Shown in pieces: positions 25,301 to 36,419 of a DNA stretch of 64,000 nt. This DNA comes from Trichopria drosophilae (taxonomy: Eukaryota; Arthropoda; Insecta; Hymenoptera; Diapriidae). Below the pieces are notes generated by a model that was given only the letters and a program-made list of their open reading frames with translations, was not told the DNA's origin and ran no database searches. The position numbers and the translations under genes were made by a program. Position 1 is the stretch's first letter; each line of letters opens with the position of its first letter. The DNA is taken from positions 15,543,501 through 15,607,500 of the forward strand of contig CM059582.1 of the NCBI GenBank assembly GCA_030407085.1, read 5' to 3'.

Positions 25301-28300
25301 GGTACCACCTGGAGAGATTATTATAATTTGAACATTGAACCGAACCTAACTTAACAATATAGTGGATATTTATTTTAGGAAAATGATCTTACAGAGTTAA
25401 CATAAGTTGGGTCGAGTAAAGACTTTATAAGAGATGGCCACAACCAAGTCTCCGCACCTTCTACCGTACTCGATAAGAGATGCAGAGCTTCTTCATACGC
25501 ATCCGCTTCGTCTGACTTAGATCCACAATGCAAAACCTTTGGGTGATAAGATGTACATACTTAATAAAATTACCAAATAACGTTAAAGATTAACAAACCA
25601 AGAATTTGTTGTTAAATCTCACCATAAATCGAACAAATGAAGCTCTTTGGGACGGTAATAACGGGACTGAAGGCCTCGCTGCAAGGGCCACTACTGCGCC
25701 GACCATTTGTCGAGTACTTACATCACCAAGGGAGTCTTGAAGACATAACGCAATTCGCTGCAATGAAGCATCATCTTCTGCAGGAAGTGTGTTGATTAAA
25801 TGTCGCAGCACAATCAGTGCCCTCGAACGATTTGCAACTGATGGTGACTTCAGCTGCTGCAAAATGCTGGAGTAGGAGGTTTTTATGTTATCTTGCAATT
25901 AATATTCTTCATAAAATAATAGCTATCACATTAAATGGCATTAATGCATACGCAATACCTACTGATGCATGAATTTAAAAGAATTTAAATCGTAAGTGTC
26001 CAGTAAAATATGAAATAATTTAAATTAGAACCAGAATTTCAGTTCAGTAGCTCTCAACCTTTTTCCGTTTACTTAGGTCAGAAGGTAAGAACCCTTTCCA
26101 CCATAAACCTAAATCTATTAAAAACTATTCATGTTTGGAAAACTATTTAGTGTATTTAAATTATTTCTGAAAATGAAAACGTAATAATATCCGTATTTTT
26201 GACAAAGGTTCCAGCTATTAGTTTCGTGCTTTCGACTACTAACCAAATTTAATTAATTTATTGCACAGTCGTAAGAAAGTTCGGCGAAAGACTAACTCTT
26301 TTGCCTGCTATTCGAGATCTAACCAACTGTCCGACTGATCGTTTTCCGAAACTACTTAAATTCGAACGTTGGAACCGAGTCAAAAACCAACCACACAGAT
26401 TACCGTAAGTTTTTAGTTGGTTCGAATCATCCGAATTGCTAGTCTAGCAAACCATAAAGTATACCAAAAATTAGTAAACGATTTAGTACACTCTAAAATT
26501 ATTGGACTCAATTGCGGAGTTCAAGAGAGAGTAATCGTTAATTCCTCTCCTACAGGTTTCAATTTTACTCTCTTGGAGTCATTTTTGCTCCTTTGGGGTA
26601 TTTCGTGGTAGGTTTGAATCCCTTACTACGTGGACGGCCGAGAAACATGTTTTATTTCAACTCGCTATAACTTATTCAATTCTGAGGATTTTGAAATGAA
26701 TAAAACAAGAAATTGTTCGTTAGAGTTTTTTGCATCTAATGAAGAATGAATAAATTATAGATCTCAATAAATAATGAAGTTTTTCAGGGCCTCGAAGCAC
26801 ATGTCGCGTGGGTCATCGGCTGCCACCAACTTTAAACATTCATTACTTTTTGACCAATAAAGATAAAACTTTCTAGAAAATTTGTTCATACCTTTATGAA
26901 CAACTTTCTCGCTAACAGTTTTCGGATACTCGAAATTGGCTCGATAAACGAAGAGCCGGAAGGTATATTTTGTAGTTGCGCAGACAAAAATTAATAACTT
27001 TATTGTTTATTGAGATATATAATTTATTATTTCATCATTAGATGCGGAAATCTCTAACGAATAATTTCTTTTTTTATTCATTTCAAAACCTTCAAAATTG
27101 ATTATGTTATAGCGAGTTGAAATAAAAAAGCCGGCCGGGTAATAACTAGTCTTGTTTATATACGGCATTCAGTCTCCTTTTTCTTTTTCCATATTTATTG
27201 ACGCCATTAAACTACATTTTGACTCCAAAGAACTCAAATGTAGTCCAACCCGGCCTACCCCATGTTCTACTCCTTTGGACTGAAATTTGAGTCCAATAAT
27301 TTTAGTGTATATCATTCACCTACTACGAAAAATTATTTTTGTGAGTTTTGCTTTGTTCCGGAATCTCAGCAACAACCGTTGTAGCCTTTGTTTATTTATT
27401 ATCCCTTTGTATATTATGGGCTTCTTAATAATTACGAAGCGTTCGCAAGTTTGTGAATACTTAGAAAAACATACTTCGAAGAATCAGAAAGCTATCATCC
27501 ACTTTACCATTGCCGGAAGTATTGAACAGAGTTCAAAACATTCATACCAATGCTTCTTTCGAAATAGTTAAGAATTTGAGTGATAATTTATTAGCGGAAG
27601 CACAGAGAAGATTTCAAGAATAATTGTTCTTGATAGTCTAATTCTTGCAATAGCATTTTAGAAAAGTGCGAATAGAGCAATTGCAAGTTGAATGAATTTC
27701 AAAATAAAAATAGTTATATTTGCGGCGAATGAATTTGAATGGATAGTTACCCAGATAACATTGGGTGCGACTCACGATGGGCTCACGACGTGAATTCACG
27801 AAATGATGTCATTGTGCAGCCCTCATGATAGGCAGTTCCGTGCTGCACATGCACGTCTCTCACCTCCGAATCACAGTGAATTCACGCGTGATGCGCATTG
27901 TGAGTTCATCGTGATTCGCATCTGAGTGACATGCGCATGCGCATAGGTGCATTACTTGAGCCCCGTTATCTCTCTTCGAGCGAGGCGCCACCTACACGAA
28001 AATGTCGCCCGGCATTTACCGGCATACATTACACTTACACTTTTTGTGTGAACCCACATGAGTGACACACGCTGTATTGCGTTTTCTTGTATTTATTTAT
28101 TAACAAAGTAAATGAAAGTTATTTATTCCTAGAAGGAAGTGACAATTAAACTTTTATTAATGCTTGAATATATTTTTTTTAGGCCCGGATTCATAGTTGT
28201 AAATTCAACTTAAGTTCGTTTTTTTTTTTGTGTTTACATTATCGTCCATGTCAAAGTTGTACGATGGTAAAATGGCATCACATAACTTTCAAACATAAAA

Positions 28301-31300
28301 AGCAAAATACAGTAGATCTGGACAACACCAAAGTACATAACAGAATGTATAATTACTGATTTGTCAGTTTGAGGTTAAGCTGCAATTCACGACTATGAAG
28401 CCCAGCCCAAGAGTATTCAGAATAAATTATAATGACACATATCGTAATTGAAGTCCCCATGATCCTTTCAAAACATAATAATCTATTTTATTTTATAATT
28501 CTTTCGTATTAATCAAAAGAATATCTCCTATTACTTATTATAGATTTTCATGGGGCAGATTTTTCTACACCTACGCACACGAGGACTCATAGTGAGCTCA
28601 TCATGAGAAGCATTTCACGTGCGCAATACGCGTCGCATTACGCAGCGTTCATGAATTCATCCGTGATAGAATTTCTCACGCGTGAATTCATCGTGATTTC
28701 ATTGCGATATCATTTTGTTATCTGGGTAATTATTACAGAGGTTGTGAGGTAAATGATTGTGAATGGAAATAAAATATTTAAATGAAACAATCGTTCAAAA
28801 AATACGAAAAAGTTGGTTCTTTAGTAATTTTTTACGAGGAATTCAAAGATAGTATCATAAAAATTATAAAAAAATGTTTTGACCCAAAACCATTTTTTCC
28901 TCGAAAAGAAATGGAATTTTTTAAAATCCATGCGTAATAATTTCGGAAATACGTTTTTCTGTTCACCAAACTTTTTTTAAATGTTTAAATTAATTTAGCG
29001 AATTTTAATGGGACAAAGAAATTCGGTCTTGAGTAACTTTTGACCCGGTCAAAGCCGGTCAAGTCAGTAGTGTTGGAATAAAAAATATAAAAAATTTGTT
29101 TTTTAAATTTAATTTCATTAAATCCATCCGTAATTTAAAAAAATGTGTTTTTATGTTCACCCAATTTTTTGAAATTTTTAAATCAATTTAGAAGAAAGTA
29201 GTAATGAAAAAATTGAAATAAAAAATTACTGAATCGAATTTTCAAAATTTGAGTTTCATAAAGGCAATCCTAACAATTTTATATGCTCTCTTAACAAAAA
29301 TCAAAGATAAATCATGCATTGCAGAAAATTCTCGGCCAATTCTCTTTAATTGTTTTTGATTCTTTTTGGAAGATAGTAAACAATGGTTATAATTGCCTTT
29401 ATGAAGCCCGAGTTAAACAAATATTAGTCAGAACTTTTTAATTTACATTTTTTTAGCTTTGATTACTACTTAATGGCCCCCCTTAAGATAGTCTAATCTA
29501 CTCTGAGAGATTTTAATTAATAAATATAAATTATTCCAACTTTTTCAGGTATTCTGCCATATTTACACCTTGAAAAACACCATGATACTAGAAAATTACT
29601 ACAATTTAAGTGTTAGCAATAATATTTCCTTCCTATGTGGCAAGATGCACCATAATGTAATAATAAATAATTAGAAAAATTAAAAATGTACAACCTTTTA
29701 TTGATATAAAATCATTAAATAATGCGAAAGCCAATGAAACTGAATGATTTTCAATAATATAATAAGCACGTACTAAAATCCATGATTTTAAAACAATAAA
29801 AAATCTTTGGTCACAGCTCTATTAAACAGATTTCTATTGATATTTAGTGATTAAGAAAACCAATTCAAATCTATTAAGATTCACTCAAGTGAATTAAAAT
29901 GAATTCAAGTGAATTAAAATGAATTGAATTGATTCGGGGCAAAACAAAAAAAAATCCTAGTTGAAGTTCATATATTTTGTGCACTTTTGGTTGCAGAAAG
30001 GCATCGATACGGCAACATATTGATACGAAAAAAAATTCACAAAAAACGAAACACACGAAATTTTGTTCATTTTTTTTTTAAATGCGCCATATTGGTTTTT
30101 AAAGCAATTTAAATGCAATTTTGACCACGCCAATCGAAAGAGTTAGGATTAGTCACTTTCGAGTCAATATTAATCTTATTTCCTGTTGAAAATGAAGGTC
30201 GAAAATCAACGTAAACATGTGCGTCTCCCGTCCTTAATGGGTTAAATGTACACAGATTTTACAGCATCCGCAAAGTGTTCAATAAGTGTAAGATTTCATT
30301 AACGAGTATAAATCTAAATTAAAGCGTTTTTCACTGACTGGACTAGTGCACACTAAGACACCTGGACATCGAATTAACATTTATTGGCAACTTTGACCGA
30401 ACCCCTCGATTGTCCAAATTCACACTTTCGTTCTTTTAAATGTCATTTAAGAGTGCACAAAGTGTTCAAATACATCCCAGTAAACGAAAACGAATAGAAA
30501 GTTAAAAATACGAATTGAAATGAATTCAAGTGAATTAAAATGAATTCAAGTGAATTAAAATGAATTCAAGTGTATTAAAATGAATTCAAGTGAATTGAAA
30601 TGAATTCAAGTGAATTGAAATGAATTCAAGTGAATTAAAATGAATTCAAGTGAATTGAAATGAATTCAAGTGAATTAAAATGAATTCAAGTGAATGAAAA
30701 TGAATTCAAGTGAATTAAAATGAATTAAAAAGTGGATTCAATTAATCATTTTCATGCGTTTTTATTCATTTTAATTCACTTGAATTCATTTCAATTCGTA
30801 TTTTTAACTTTCTATTCGTTTTCGTTTACTGGGATTTTATGAATGTGCAAAACGCTTCTGGGACACTTCATGGCCACTTAACCCGTTTCCGCCCAAAATG
30901 CCGTAAATTTCACTACATTTTAATCGTCACTTTTCTTATAGAAACTAACGATGAATAATTCTGAATATTTAGATTCTATAGTTTTCAACCCTCCTCTTTC
31001 CGAATCCGAAGTCCGTTTTTCGCTAGGAGCAGCCATTTTTTAAATATGGCGGCGAAAAGGCAAAAAAATAGAGAAAATTTCGATTTTTGGATCGGTTTTT
31101 CATGTTTTTCAATAGGTTCGCGATGACCGACCATTCCAAAGACCTTGATCCGGTGGAATAATGAGTTTGACTAAAAGTTGATATGATCAGATATGCAAAA
31201 TATAAGATGGCGGATCCAAGATGGCGGATTTTTCGCCGAATTTTGTGTTTTTATAGCATTTTTTTATAATATAAAACCCGCGAGTAACCATTTTCATTTC

Positions 31301-33937
31301 GGACATGCAACGTTTTGTATTTTCCTCCGCCATTTTGGGTCCGCCATTTTGAATGATGAAAATCAAATGTCATATTCGTAATCTGCGACCCCGAAAACCA
31401 CCCAGTAGTCAGTTTCATATGGATCAAGAAATTTTGTTGCATTTCACTCGGCCATCTTGGAACCGCCATTTGGAATTTCGAGTATCGGATAGAAGATACT
31501 GTTACAAATGATTGTGTAAATCAATAATAAGTGCGTACAACAATATTTATTAATAGCTAATAATAATGTCGGAAATGCTATAAAAACACAAAATTCTGCG
31601 AAAAATTAGCCATATTGGATCCGCCATCTTATATTTTGCATATCTGATCATGTCAACTTTTTGTCAAACTCATTATTCCACCAGATCCAGGTCTTTGGAA
31701 TGATCGGTCAGCGCGAACCTTTTGAAAAACATGAAAAACCGATCCAAAAATCGAAATTTTCTCTATTTTTTTGCCTTTTCGCCGCCATATTTAAAAAATG
31801 GCTGCTCCTAGCGAAAACCGGACTTCGGATTCGGAAAGAGGAGGGTTGAAAACTATAGAATCTAAATATTCAGAATTATTCATCGTTAGTTTCTATAAGA
31901 AATGTGACGATTAAAATGTAGTGAAATTTACGGCATTTTGGGCGGAAACGGGTTAAAAGAGTGTCTCATTTTTGCCAGGGAATTCTTCTACCGATAATGC
32001 CTGCTCAGGACTGATATTGATCGGGAGTTAACACATGGAATGGGAATGATAATTTCAAACGTTGATAAGTTTATTATTAAAAAATAATTATTTTAATACT
32101 AAAAACCATCGTTTGCTGTGACTCGCACTGCACATTATAAATCTAGTAAAATTGAGCAATAAAAAACAGGAAAGCTTAAAATTGCGATTATCAAATTTTA
32201 AAAAAATGAATATATAACGTTTTGGAGCTCAAAAAATGTATCAAATTATCACTAAACTTCTTTTTCTTACACTTGCACAAATCGATTTCAAATACACCAA
32301 TATTTCTTTTATATTTTATGTGTTACATATATCAATTCCTACTAAATATTAATTCGAATTCTTAAATCTCTTAACTACTAAATAATTACTAAAAAACATT
32401 AAAAAATACACTAATATTTTAGCAAAATACCCTGCAAACACAGAAAGTAAGAATTATATAATATTTACGTAATGGTTACATTGTTACATAACTGTTACAT
32501 TTGTGTTTGCTGGGTAATAATACAATGCAATACATATCAAATGAAATATAAAATACACAAATTAAACTCAATTTACTTACCGATCCAATCCTTCTTCCGG
32601 GTAAAGAACGACAACAGCCCGAAAGCATCGTAGGATTTCGTAATGTGTTAAAAGTGCATCTCGAGAAGCTTCAAATGGCTCGATACAAATTAAATCATTG
32701 AAAATATGATGCATTTGTTCCAGATACGATCGAACCAGTTCCTTGTCTTCAATCGAAGCCGACTCCAAGATAAGAGCAAGAAGTCTACGAGGAAACACAT
32801 AATTAAGTTTTATATCAACCTAACGCAAAATAAAATATACCTTGTAGCCGTCAATCGCACATTGGGTTTTTTACTAAGATTTAGTAACACTGGAGTAAGC
32901 TTCATAATCGACTGTTCATCGTATCTTGGTAACAATGGTAATATCGAACAAAGTGATATTAACGATGCTTCAATTAATTTGGAGTCTCGACTAGACCTCA
33001 ACCAACTATGAGTAAGAACCTCAAAGCCGGCAGAGAATTCTTCGATGAAATTCTCCTTGGAAATTCCAGGAATGGAATCTTCCCCCGCATTCATAAAACA
33101 GTAACAAACCGCTTCTGCGATCTTTCCTAGAGCTAACGATTTACATATTATACGTGTGACAAAAACATTAAAATATTTAATTTATGAATGTACCGAAACA
33201 AGAAGATAGTTTTTGATCTTCTTTGTTCATATCTGGCAGCAGCGGAACCAAAACGCTCAAAGTTACTTTAAAAAAAGGAAGCATCTTCATGGGATTACCA
33301 CTCGCAACCATTCCTAACGCATGTATGATATTGTGATTCGGAATAACTTCCGGCTCTGCGAATCTGCAAAATATTTTGTATGCACCATATTGAATTAAGT
33401 TTTTACTTTTTTATGAACGTACTTGGTGATTAATGCACTCATTACTTGCGACGAATGATTTCTACTCATTGCGACAAGTAATTCTGCAGATTGTTGACTA
33501 GCATTGCCTTCGAGTTCGATCAGCGCAAGATCAGCAAGGGATGTTGCTACTTTATCGTCGAATGTTATATCGTAATCTTTACATACGTCAATCATCACTT
33601 TTAAAAGGGACTCCATCGGACCCTGCGATTAAATTAACAATTAATATCTGAATAAATATGAAATTTTATGTTTTTGCACCTTTCGATGGAGTTCCCAGTA
33701 ATAAATAGCAGTGTGAATTACAACTGCTGGTTTCTTTTTTGATATTTTCTTAATGGATTCAACAACAGATTGTTTCACCATGTCTTGTTTATCGTCTAAT
33801 GCATCGAGTAATGCAGCAACGACACCTGATTGTTAAAATTAATTATTATTATTTAGATAAATCATATGTTTATTAAAAATAAACAAAGTACTTGGAAGTT
33901 CTGGACACTCGCTGTCAGTTTCTACGTCGTCCTTCAT
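16500..33937 (-). CDS. MROH1: Maestro heat-like repeat protein 1 (MROH1) homologue, 20 coding exons
   Basis: Exons on the minus strand, in order: 33937-33892, 33825-33680, 33622-33423, 33363-33194, 33132-32841, 32784-32581, 25866-25623, 25536-25393, 25308-24493, 24132-23975, 23890-23806, 23568-23381, 19340-19076, 19002-18825, 18754-18561, 18493-18116, 18039-17722, 17349-16999, 16942-16773, 16689-16500. All introns are GT-AG, all phases join, and the total is 4737 bases, or 1578 aa plus stop (human MROH1 about 1640). The protein is alpha-helical HEAT repeats throughout, with no catalytic motif and no signal peptide. The MROH1 assignment rests on remembered similarity in the N-terminal, middle (ENFIEEFSAGFEVL) and C-terminal (DVQRMLQLLRDQE) blocks. 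Human MROH1 has been linked to lysosomes, but the function is poorly known. Introns 6 (6.7 kb) and 12 (4 kb) are swollen by transposons. The end of exon 9 is uncertain. Confidence 0.82.
17389..17700. mobile_element. MITE filling MROH1-like intron 17
   Basis: Ends CACTGAGAAAAGTTTAAGA and TCTTAAATTTCTCTCAGTG form an inverted repeat with few mismatches. The internal word AAGACNNCTGCTGT recurs. It occupies 312 of the 372 bases of the intron, leaving about 39 bases on the acceptor side and 21 on the donor side. Confidence 0.75.
19419..20177. mobile_element. MITE with word GGGGCAAAGTGGGAT
   Basis: Ends GGGGAAGTAGGGGCAAAGTG and CATTGCCCCTACTTCCCC, flanked by TA. The word GGGGCAAAGTGG is repeated inside (19767-19795), next to a CT-rich microsatellite (19845-19925). 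It lies in MROH1-like intron 12. The short ORFs over the CT run are artefacts. Confidence 0.85.
20292..20560. mobile_element. Left part of a CAGAGTCCCGGTATATTTGC-type element
   Basis: Starts CAGCAGAGTCCCGGTATATTTG, then repeats the word GATATATTTGCGG and CATATTTACC. A GC-rich block (20380-20460) resembles the body of the element at 56306-57249 (ACGTCACGAACGTAACG). No matching right end is seen, so it is truncated or decayed. A second member begins at the window end (about 63950). Confidence 0.55.
21151..21156 (-). promoter_or_regulatory. Poly(A) signal of nested gene
   Basis: TTTATT on plus is AATAAA on the coding strand, 22 bases past the stop codon of the 249-aa ORF. Confidence 0.6.
21178..21927 (-). 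CDS. Intronless 249-aa protein nested in an MROH1-like intron; possible axonemal inner-lumen protein
   Basis: Complete ORF from MIEEVDEKDFRDL to TAA, with its own AATAAA. It is charged, rich in Lys, Glu, Tyr and Pro, and without signal peptide or membrane segment. Two spaced copies of a motif are visible: RSTYQINFRKN (about residue 14) and KSTYMVDISKN (about 104). Near the C-terminus is PAGYRNEYKEEST. Short Tyr/Lys/Pro-rich proteins with recurring STY or TYxxxF motifs are common among sperm and ciliary microtubule inner proteins; that is only a guess at the class. It lies in MROH1-like intron 12, same strand, so it needs its own promoter. The ORF is long and intact, and its composition is unlike the surrounding repeats. 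I do not recognise the exact family. Confidence 0.7.
   Translation of the reverse strand: MIEEVDEKDFRDLRSTYQINFRKNKIKAVEKPIDTSLPPNLTAEAFEEHLYPARKNNNLPEHRRTEYPNDFLDRLHKERPHLQKCLSRLPDEDLLDDEYSKKYKSTYMVDISKNKDDYVRLKVLKEGGYRELAPLPDDWVVPETLKNQAYRDFHSLIPNGIRPPAICKQQSHLGPNEKERELLRVKTGTTEYKEYIHSLGDRLLKTKPYGPTLSNTPAGYRNEYKEESTKCDDILKESKRKYVLSSVFN
23381..25866 (-). CDS. MROH1: MROH1-like exons 7-12 (central part)
   Basis: Lengths are 244, 144, 816, 158, 85 and 188. Exon 9 is the longest, about 272 codons of helical repeats. I end it at CAG before GTCAAA (24493), a weak donor, because the open frame beyond runs into a MITE (24194-24472) with an in-frame stop. An alternative ancestral donor (TAC before GTAGAT) lies exactly at the MITE insertion point. 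Exon 10 (24132-23975) is antisense to a spurious plus-strand ORF. Exon 12 encodes MKMKDVMQRVYEGLG-like sequence and ends at a strong GTAAGT donor. Confidence 0.8.
24194..24472. mobile_element. CAGTAGTCC-type MITE (word CCGTAAGTTATG) at the exon 9 boundary
   Basis: Ends CAGTAGTCCCCTCCGTAAGT and ACTTAGGATGAGGACTACTG, with TA on each side. The word TCCAAAGTTATA is repeated inside. The pre-insertion sequence on the coding strand would read ACTCACATACGTAGATAAT. The element lies directly after, or across, the 3' end of exon 9. Confidence 0.9.
26485..27309. mobile_element. Inverted-repeat element, TACACTNTAAAATTATTGGA ends
   Basis: Left TACACTCTAAAATTATTGGA and right TCCAATAATTTTAGTGTA are inverted. 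A second, inner palindrome pairs 26650-26790 with 26990-27128 (CAACTCGCTATAAC against GTTATAGCGAGTTG), probably another element nested within. Confidence 0.7.
27750..28726. mobile_element. CCCAGATAACA-ended element with a nested MITE
   Basis: Ends CCCAGATAACA and TGTTATCTGGG. The subterminal word TCACGATGAATTCACG appears several times at both ends. The middle (27940-28030) is GC-richer than its surroundings. A second inverted pair at about 28183-28412 (GGATTCATAGTTGTAAATT against AATTCACGACTATGAA) is a nested insertion. No ORF. Confidence 0.75.
28183..28412. mobile_element. Nested MITE, GGCCCGGATTCATAG ends
   Basis: Imperfect inverted ends about 30 bases long, inside the 27750-28726 element. 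Duplication not resolved. Confidence 0.5.
30476..30833. mobile_element. CCCAGTAAACGAAAACG-ended MITE with a tandem array
   Basis: Ends CCCAGTAAACGAAAACGAAT and its complement (30814-30833) extend into inverted repeats of about 60 bases. The interior 30518-30730 is about ten copies of the 20-base unit TGAATTCAAGTGAATTAAAA, which is also the innermost part of the terminal repeat. A detached patch of the same unit occurs at 29882-29935. Confidence 0.85.
30882..31952. mobile_element. TTAA-flanked long foldback, CCCGTTTCCGCC ends (piggyBac-like)
   Basis: Terminal inverted repeats start CCCGTTTCCGCCCAAAATGC, flanked by TTAA (30878-30881, 31953-31956). Arms of about 350-450 bases pair across a loop near 31400. 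The whole element could form one long hairpin. It carries words shared with other foldbacks in the window, including GGCGGATCCAAGATGGCGGA-like blocks and GCGACCCCGAAAACC. A CCC end plus TTAA fits piggyBac; no transposase is present. Confidence 0.85.
32430..32514. mobile_element. 85-base MITE, CCCTGCAAACACA ends
   Basis: Ends CCCTGCAAACACAGAAA and TTTGTGTTTGCTGGG with TA on both sides. The word TGTTACATAA is repeated inside. It lies 66 bases from MROH1-like exon 6. Confidence 0.75.
32581..33937 (-). CDS. MROH1: MROH1-like exons 1-6 (N-terminal HEAT repeats)
   Basis: The start codon at 33937 opens MKDDVETDSECPELP, an acidic leader, followed by VVAALLDALDDKQDMVKQSV, the first HEAT repeat. It is the only in-frame ATG ahead of the first donor. 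Exon lengths are 46, 146, 200, 170, 292 and 204. Introns are short (56-108 bases), typical of compact arthropod introns, in contrast to the 6.7-kb intron that follows. Exon 6 ends in phase 2 (GAT CG) and joins exon 7 (C ATT) in frame across the large intron. Confidence 0.85.
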
Positions 33938-34521
33938 TGTTCCAAAATCTTAAATTGTCTTTAGAATTTCTACTTGTATTCTATAAAAACATAGATATGG
34001 AAATCTTTATCTTCTTTATCAAACTTAGTTCTGTCATTGTCCATTACTCGGTGTAATTCTAATTGAGGTTAATGTTTGACAATTCCTGAACCGATATGTG
34101 CAAGAACAAGTTTTTAAATGACCTCACATACGATTTCTCATTTCAGTTTTAGTTTACAATCATTTTAAATGGCCGGTAAATCTATGAGATATGTACAACT
34201 CATAAAGCAATCTACTTCACACATATAAGAAGTAATTAGGTTATGTCACACTATTATACACGCATGTGCGTATATATATATATATTTTTTGTATATATTT
34301 GGTCTGATACGTTTGTATCTACTTATACTTTTTGATTACAATACACGTATATCTAATGTGTTAATTATATCTATTTCAAAGAAAATAATTGTAGTCATTA
34401 GGCTTTTAAAATATTTTCTTCGGTTTAGGTGTAATATAACCATACCTTTTAATTTAGTTTTGATAATTATCGGTCACTATTAATAATAAGAGTAACTTAA
34501 GGTTATAACAAAAATATTATA

Positions 34522-35240
34522 CAGCAATCCCCGCCCTAAGTTATATGTCTGCCCAAAGATGTATGTTTGTCTCCCAACAAACCAATAAGTATACGAAAAA
34601 TCTGTGTACGATTTAGTACGAAATAAGTCTGCTTCTTTCCCGCTCTTTCATTTACGAATGCGAGTGTATACGATATTATACGGCGATACATAAACGCACA
34701 TAACCTCAAAGAAACGATTACAGTAGAACCCCTCTTATTTCAAATGGTCATGGTTTTGAAGATGGCGCCGACCCCTCTTATTTGAAATTTCCCCTTACCC
34801 CCTTACTCTACTTAACGCTTTGATAGTGGATGATAATATCTGATATCCTTTTATTTTTGTTAGACATCGTATATATTTTAGAGTTGAATTATGTAAAATA
34901 TATATAAATAATTTATCGGAAGAATGTGTAGAAAATTTTAAATTTGGATAAAAATGTAACGAGATCACAACTCGTGCCTTTATGTGATAAATAAAGACGG
35001 AAACATTTCGCATTTATTTATGGTCATTTATATCTGCATTCGAGTGTAGAAATAAACATTTGAAATTTACATTATGCACTTTATTACATATAATTTTTTA
35101 TTTCGCCCTAAGTTATACAGTCCAAAGTTATATTGGTATCTGACATGGGGGCGTGGCTTTAATTAAAATTTTTAAATATGGCGACTCTAAGCCCAAGTTT
35201 TGTGTTGAGTATATTGGAGGATAGACAAATTTTGTGAATT
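34522..35240. mobile_element. Fragments of CAGTAG-type elements upstream of MROH1-like gene
   Basis: 34522 begins CAGCAATCCCCGCCCTAAGT; 34721 begins CAGTAGAACCCCTCTTATTT, with the word repeated at 34775; 35103-35140 holds CCCTAAGTTATACAGTCC and CAAAGTTATATT. No matching right ends were found, so these are truncated left parts. Confidence 0.55.
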
Positions 35241-35446
35241 ATGATAGTTACATTACAAAATACATATTTGCAATTGGGCTGGTACCAACCTAGCAGAACG
35301 AACATTTGTTGAAGGACAGAGAGTTTTAAATGCTGGACATATTATTAAGTGCGGGAAAAATGTAAATATCAAATGACACTTCCAGCTTCACTGCGTTTTG
35401 TTTGCAAACATTGCAATTGAAAGGAAAGCCTCATGAAATTAATGGG

Positions 35447-35868
35447 CCCAGCAAATGGAAAGGGATTGGAATTTTGAATTCCGTTGAATCCCTTTATTGA
35501 AGGTATTGGATGGAATTCACTGGAATAGAAAAGTTAAATTTGCAATTCCCACGAATTCCAAGGAATTCCTGAGAATATTGATGTAAACACTATAGGTTAG
35601 GTTAGGGAATTGAATGGAATTACGCAGAATAAAAAATTACAATTGTAATTCCTGACAGTTCCAACGAATCCATATTATTTTAGGTTAGGTTAGGGAATTC
35701 AATGGAAATGCGCGGAATAAATAGTTGCGTATCAGAATTCAACGGAATTCACCAGAATTCATATGTCTCACGCGTGAATTCCTGTAAAGGAATTAGAAAA
35801 TTGCAAATTCCGAATATTCAATAGATAAATATAAGATAAAAGCCCTTAATCCCCTTTCGTTTACTGGG
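35447..35868. mobile_element. CCCAGCAAATGG / CGTTTACTGGG-ended MITE
   Basis: Left CCCAGCAAATGGAAAGGGAT and right ATCCCCTTTCGTTTACTGGG are inverted. The interior is a dense series of GGAATTC words with AGGTTAGGTTAGGGAATT twice. Related by its ends to 30476-30833. Confidence 0.75.
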
Positions 35869-36419
35869 AGGCAGTATCGAATAAGGGAGAGATTACTTGT
35901 TGTGCATGTAATGAGCATCTGAAATTAAAACATTACAGTTAATGATCATAAAATTTAACATTTATAGGTGTAAATATTGAAAAAATATATTACATATATA
36001 TGTCACAAGTTAACCTTACTAACCTGTCAGTATACATATAATCATTTTTCTTAAAATGCATTTAACAAATTTTCATTCGTCGCTTTACATTTGTCACTTT
36101 TAAAGCAATTGTCCACGCTTTTAATTTGTCTGCACTTTCTCATTTTTTTCCAAATATATTTTCAATCAAAACAAAGTCTTCCTTTGCCTTTGGGAAGCGA
36201 TGAAAACGGAGTTGTAGATCCTTTTCTGCTCTACTGTAGCAATCTTTTACTATGCAGCGATCTGTATTTGAGCTTACAGAACTCAGAGAAAATATTCCAA
36301 CATCCATAATACCAAAATAAATAATTTTTAGATAAAAAATAATACTTCCTGCTATGCTTAGCAATATAAACTTTGAGCTTGCAGAACTTTCGCGATTTGC
36401 CACCAGGTATCGCATGTTT

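Larger units (their letters stand above)
25867..32580 (-). other. MROH1-like intron 6, transposon-filled (6.7 kb)
   Basis: Holds at least six inverted-repeat elements, annotated separately (26485, 27750, 28183, 30476, 30882, 32430), and AT-rich sequence between them. I see no additional exon: the reading frame joins directly from 32581 to 25866. Confidence 0.7.

Noticed and set aside
16500..33937. Reading the HEAT-repeat gene as proteasome adaptor ECM29
   Set aside because: Length and general repeat type would allow it, but the sequence blocks and total length fit MROH1 better from memory; a profile search would settle it.
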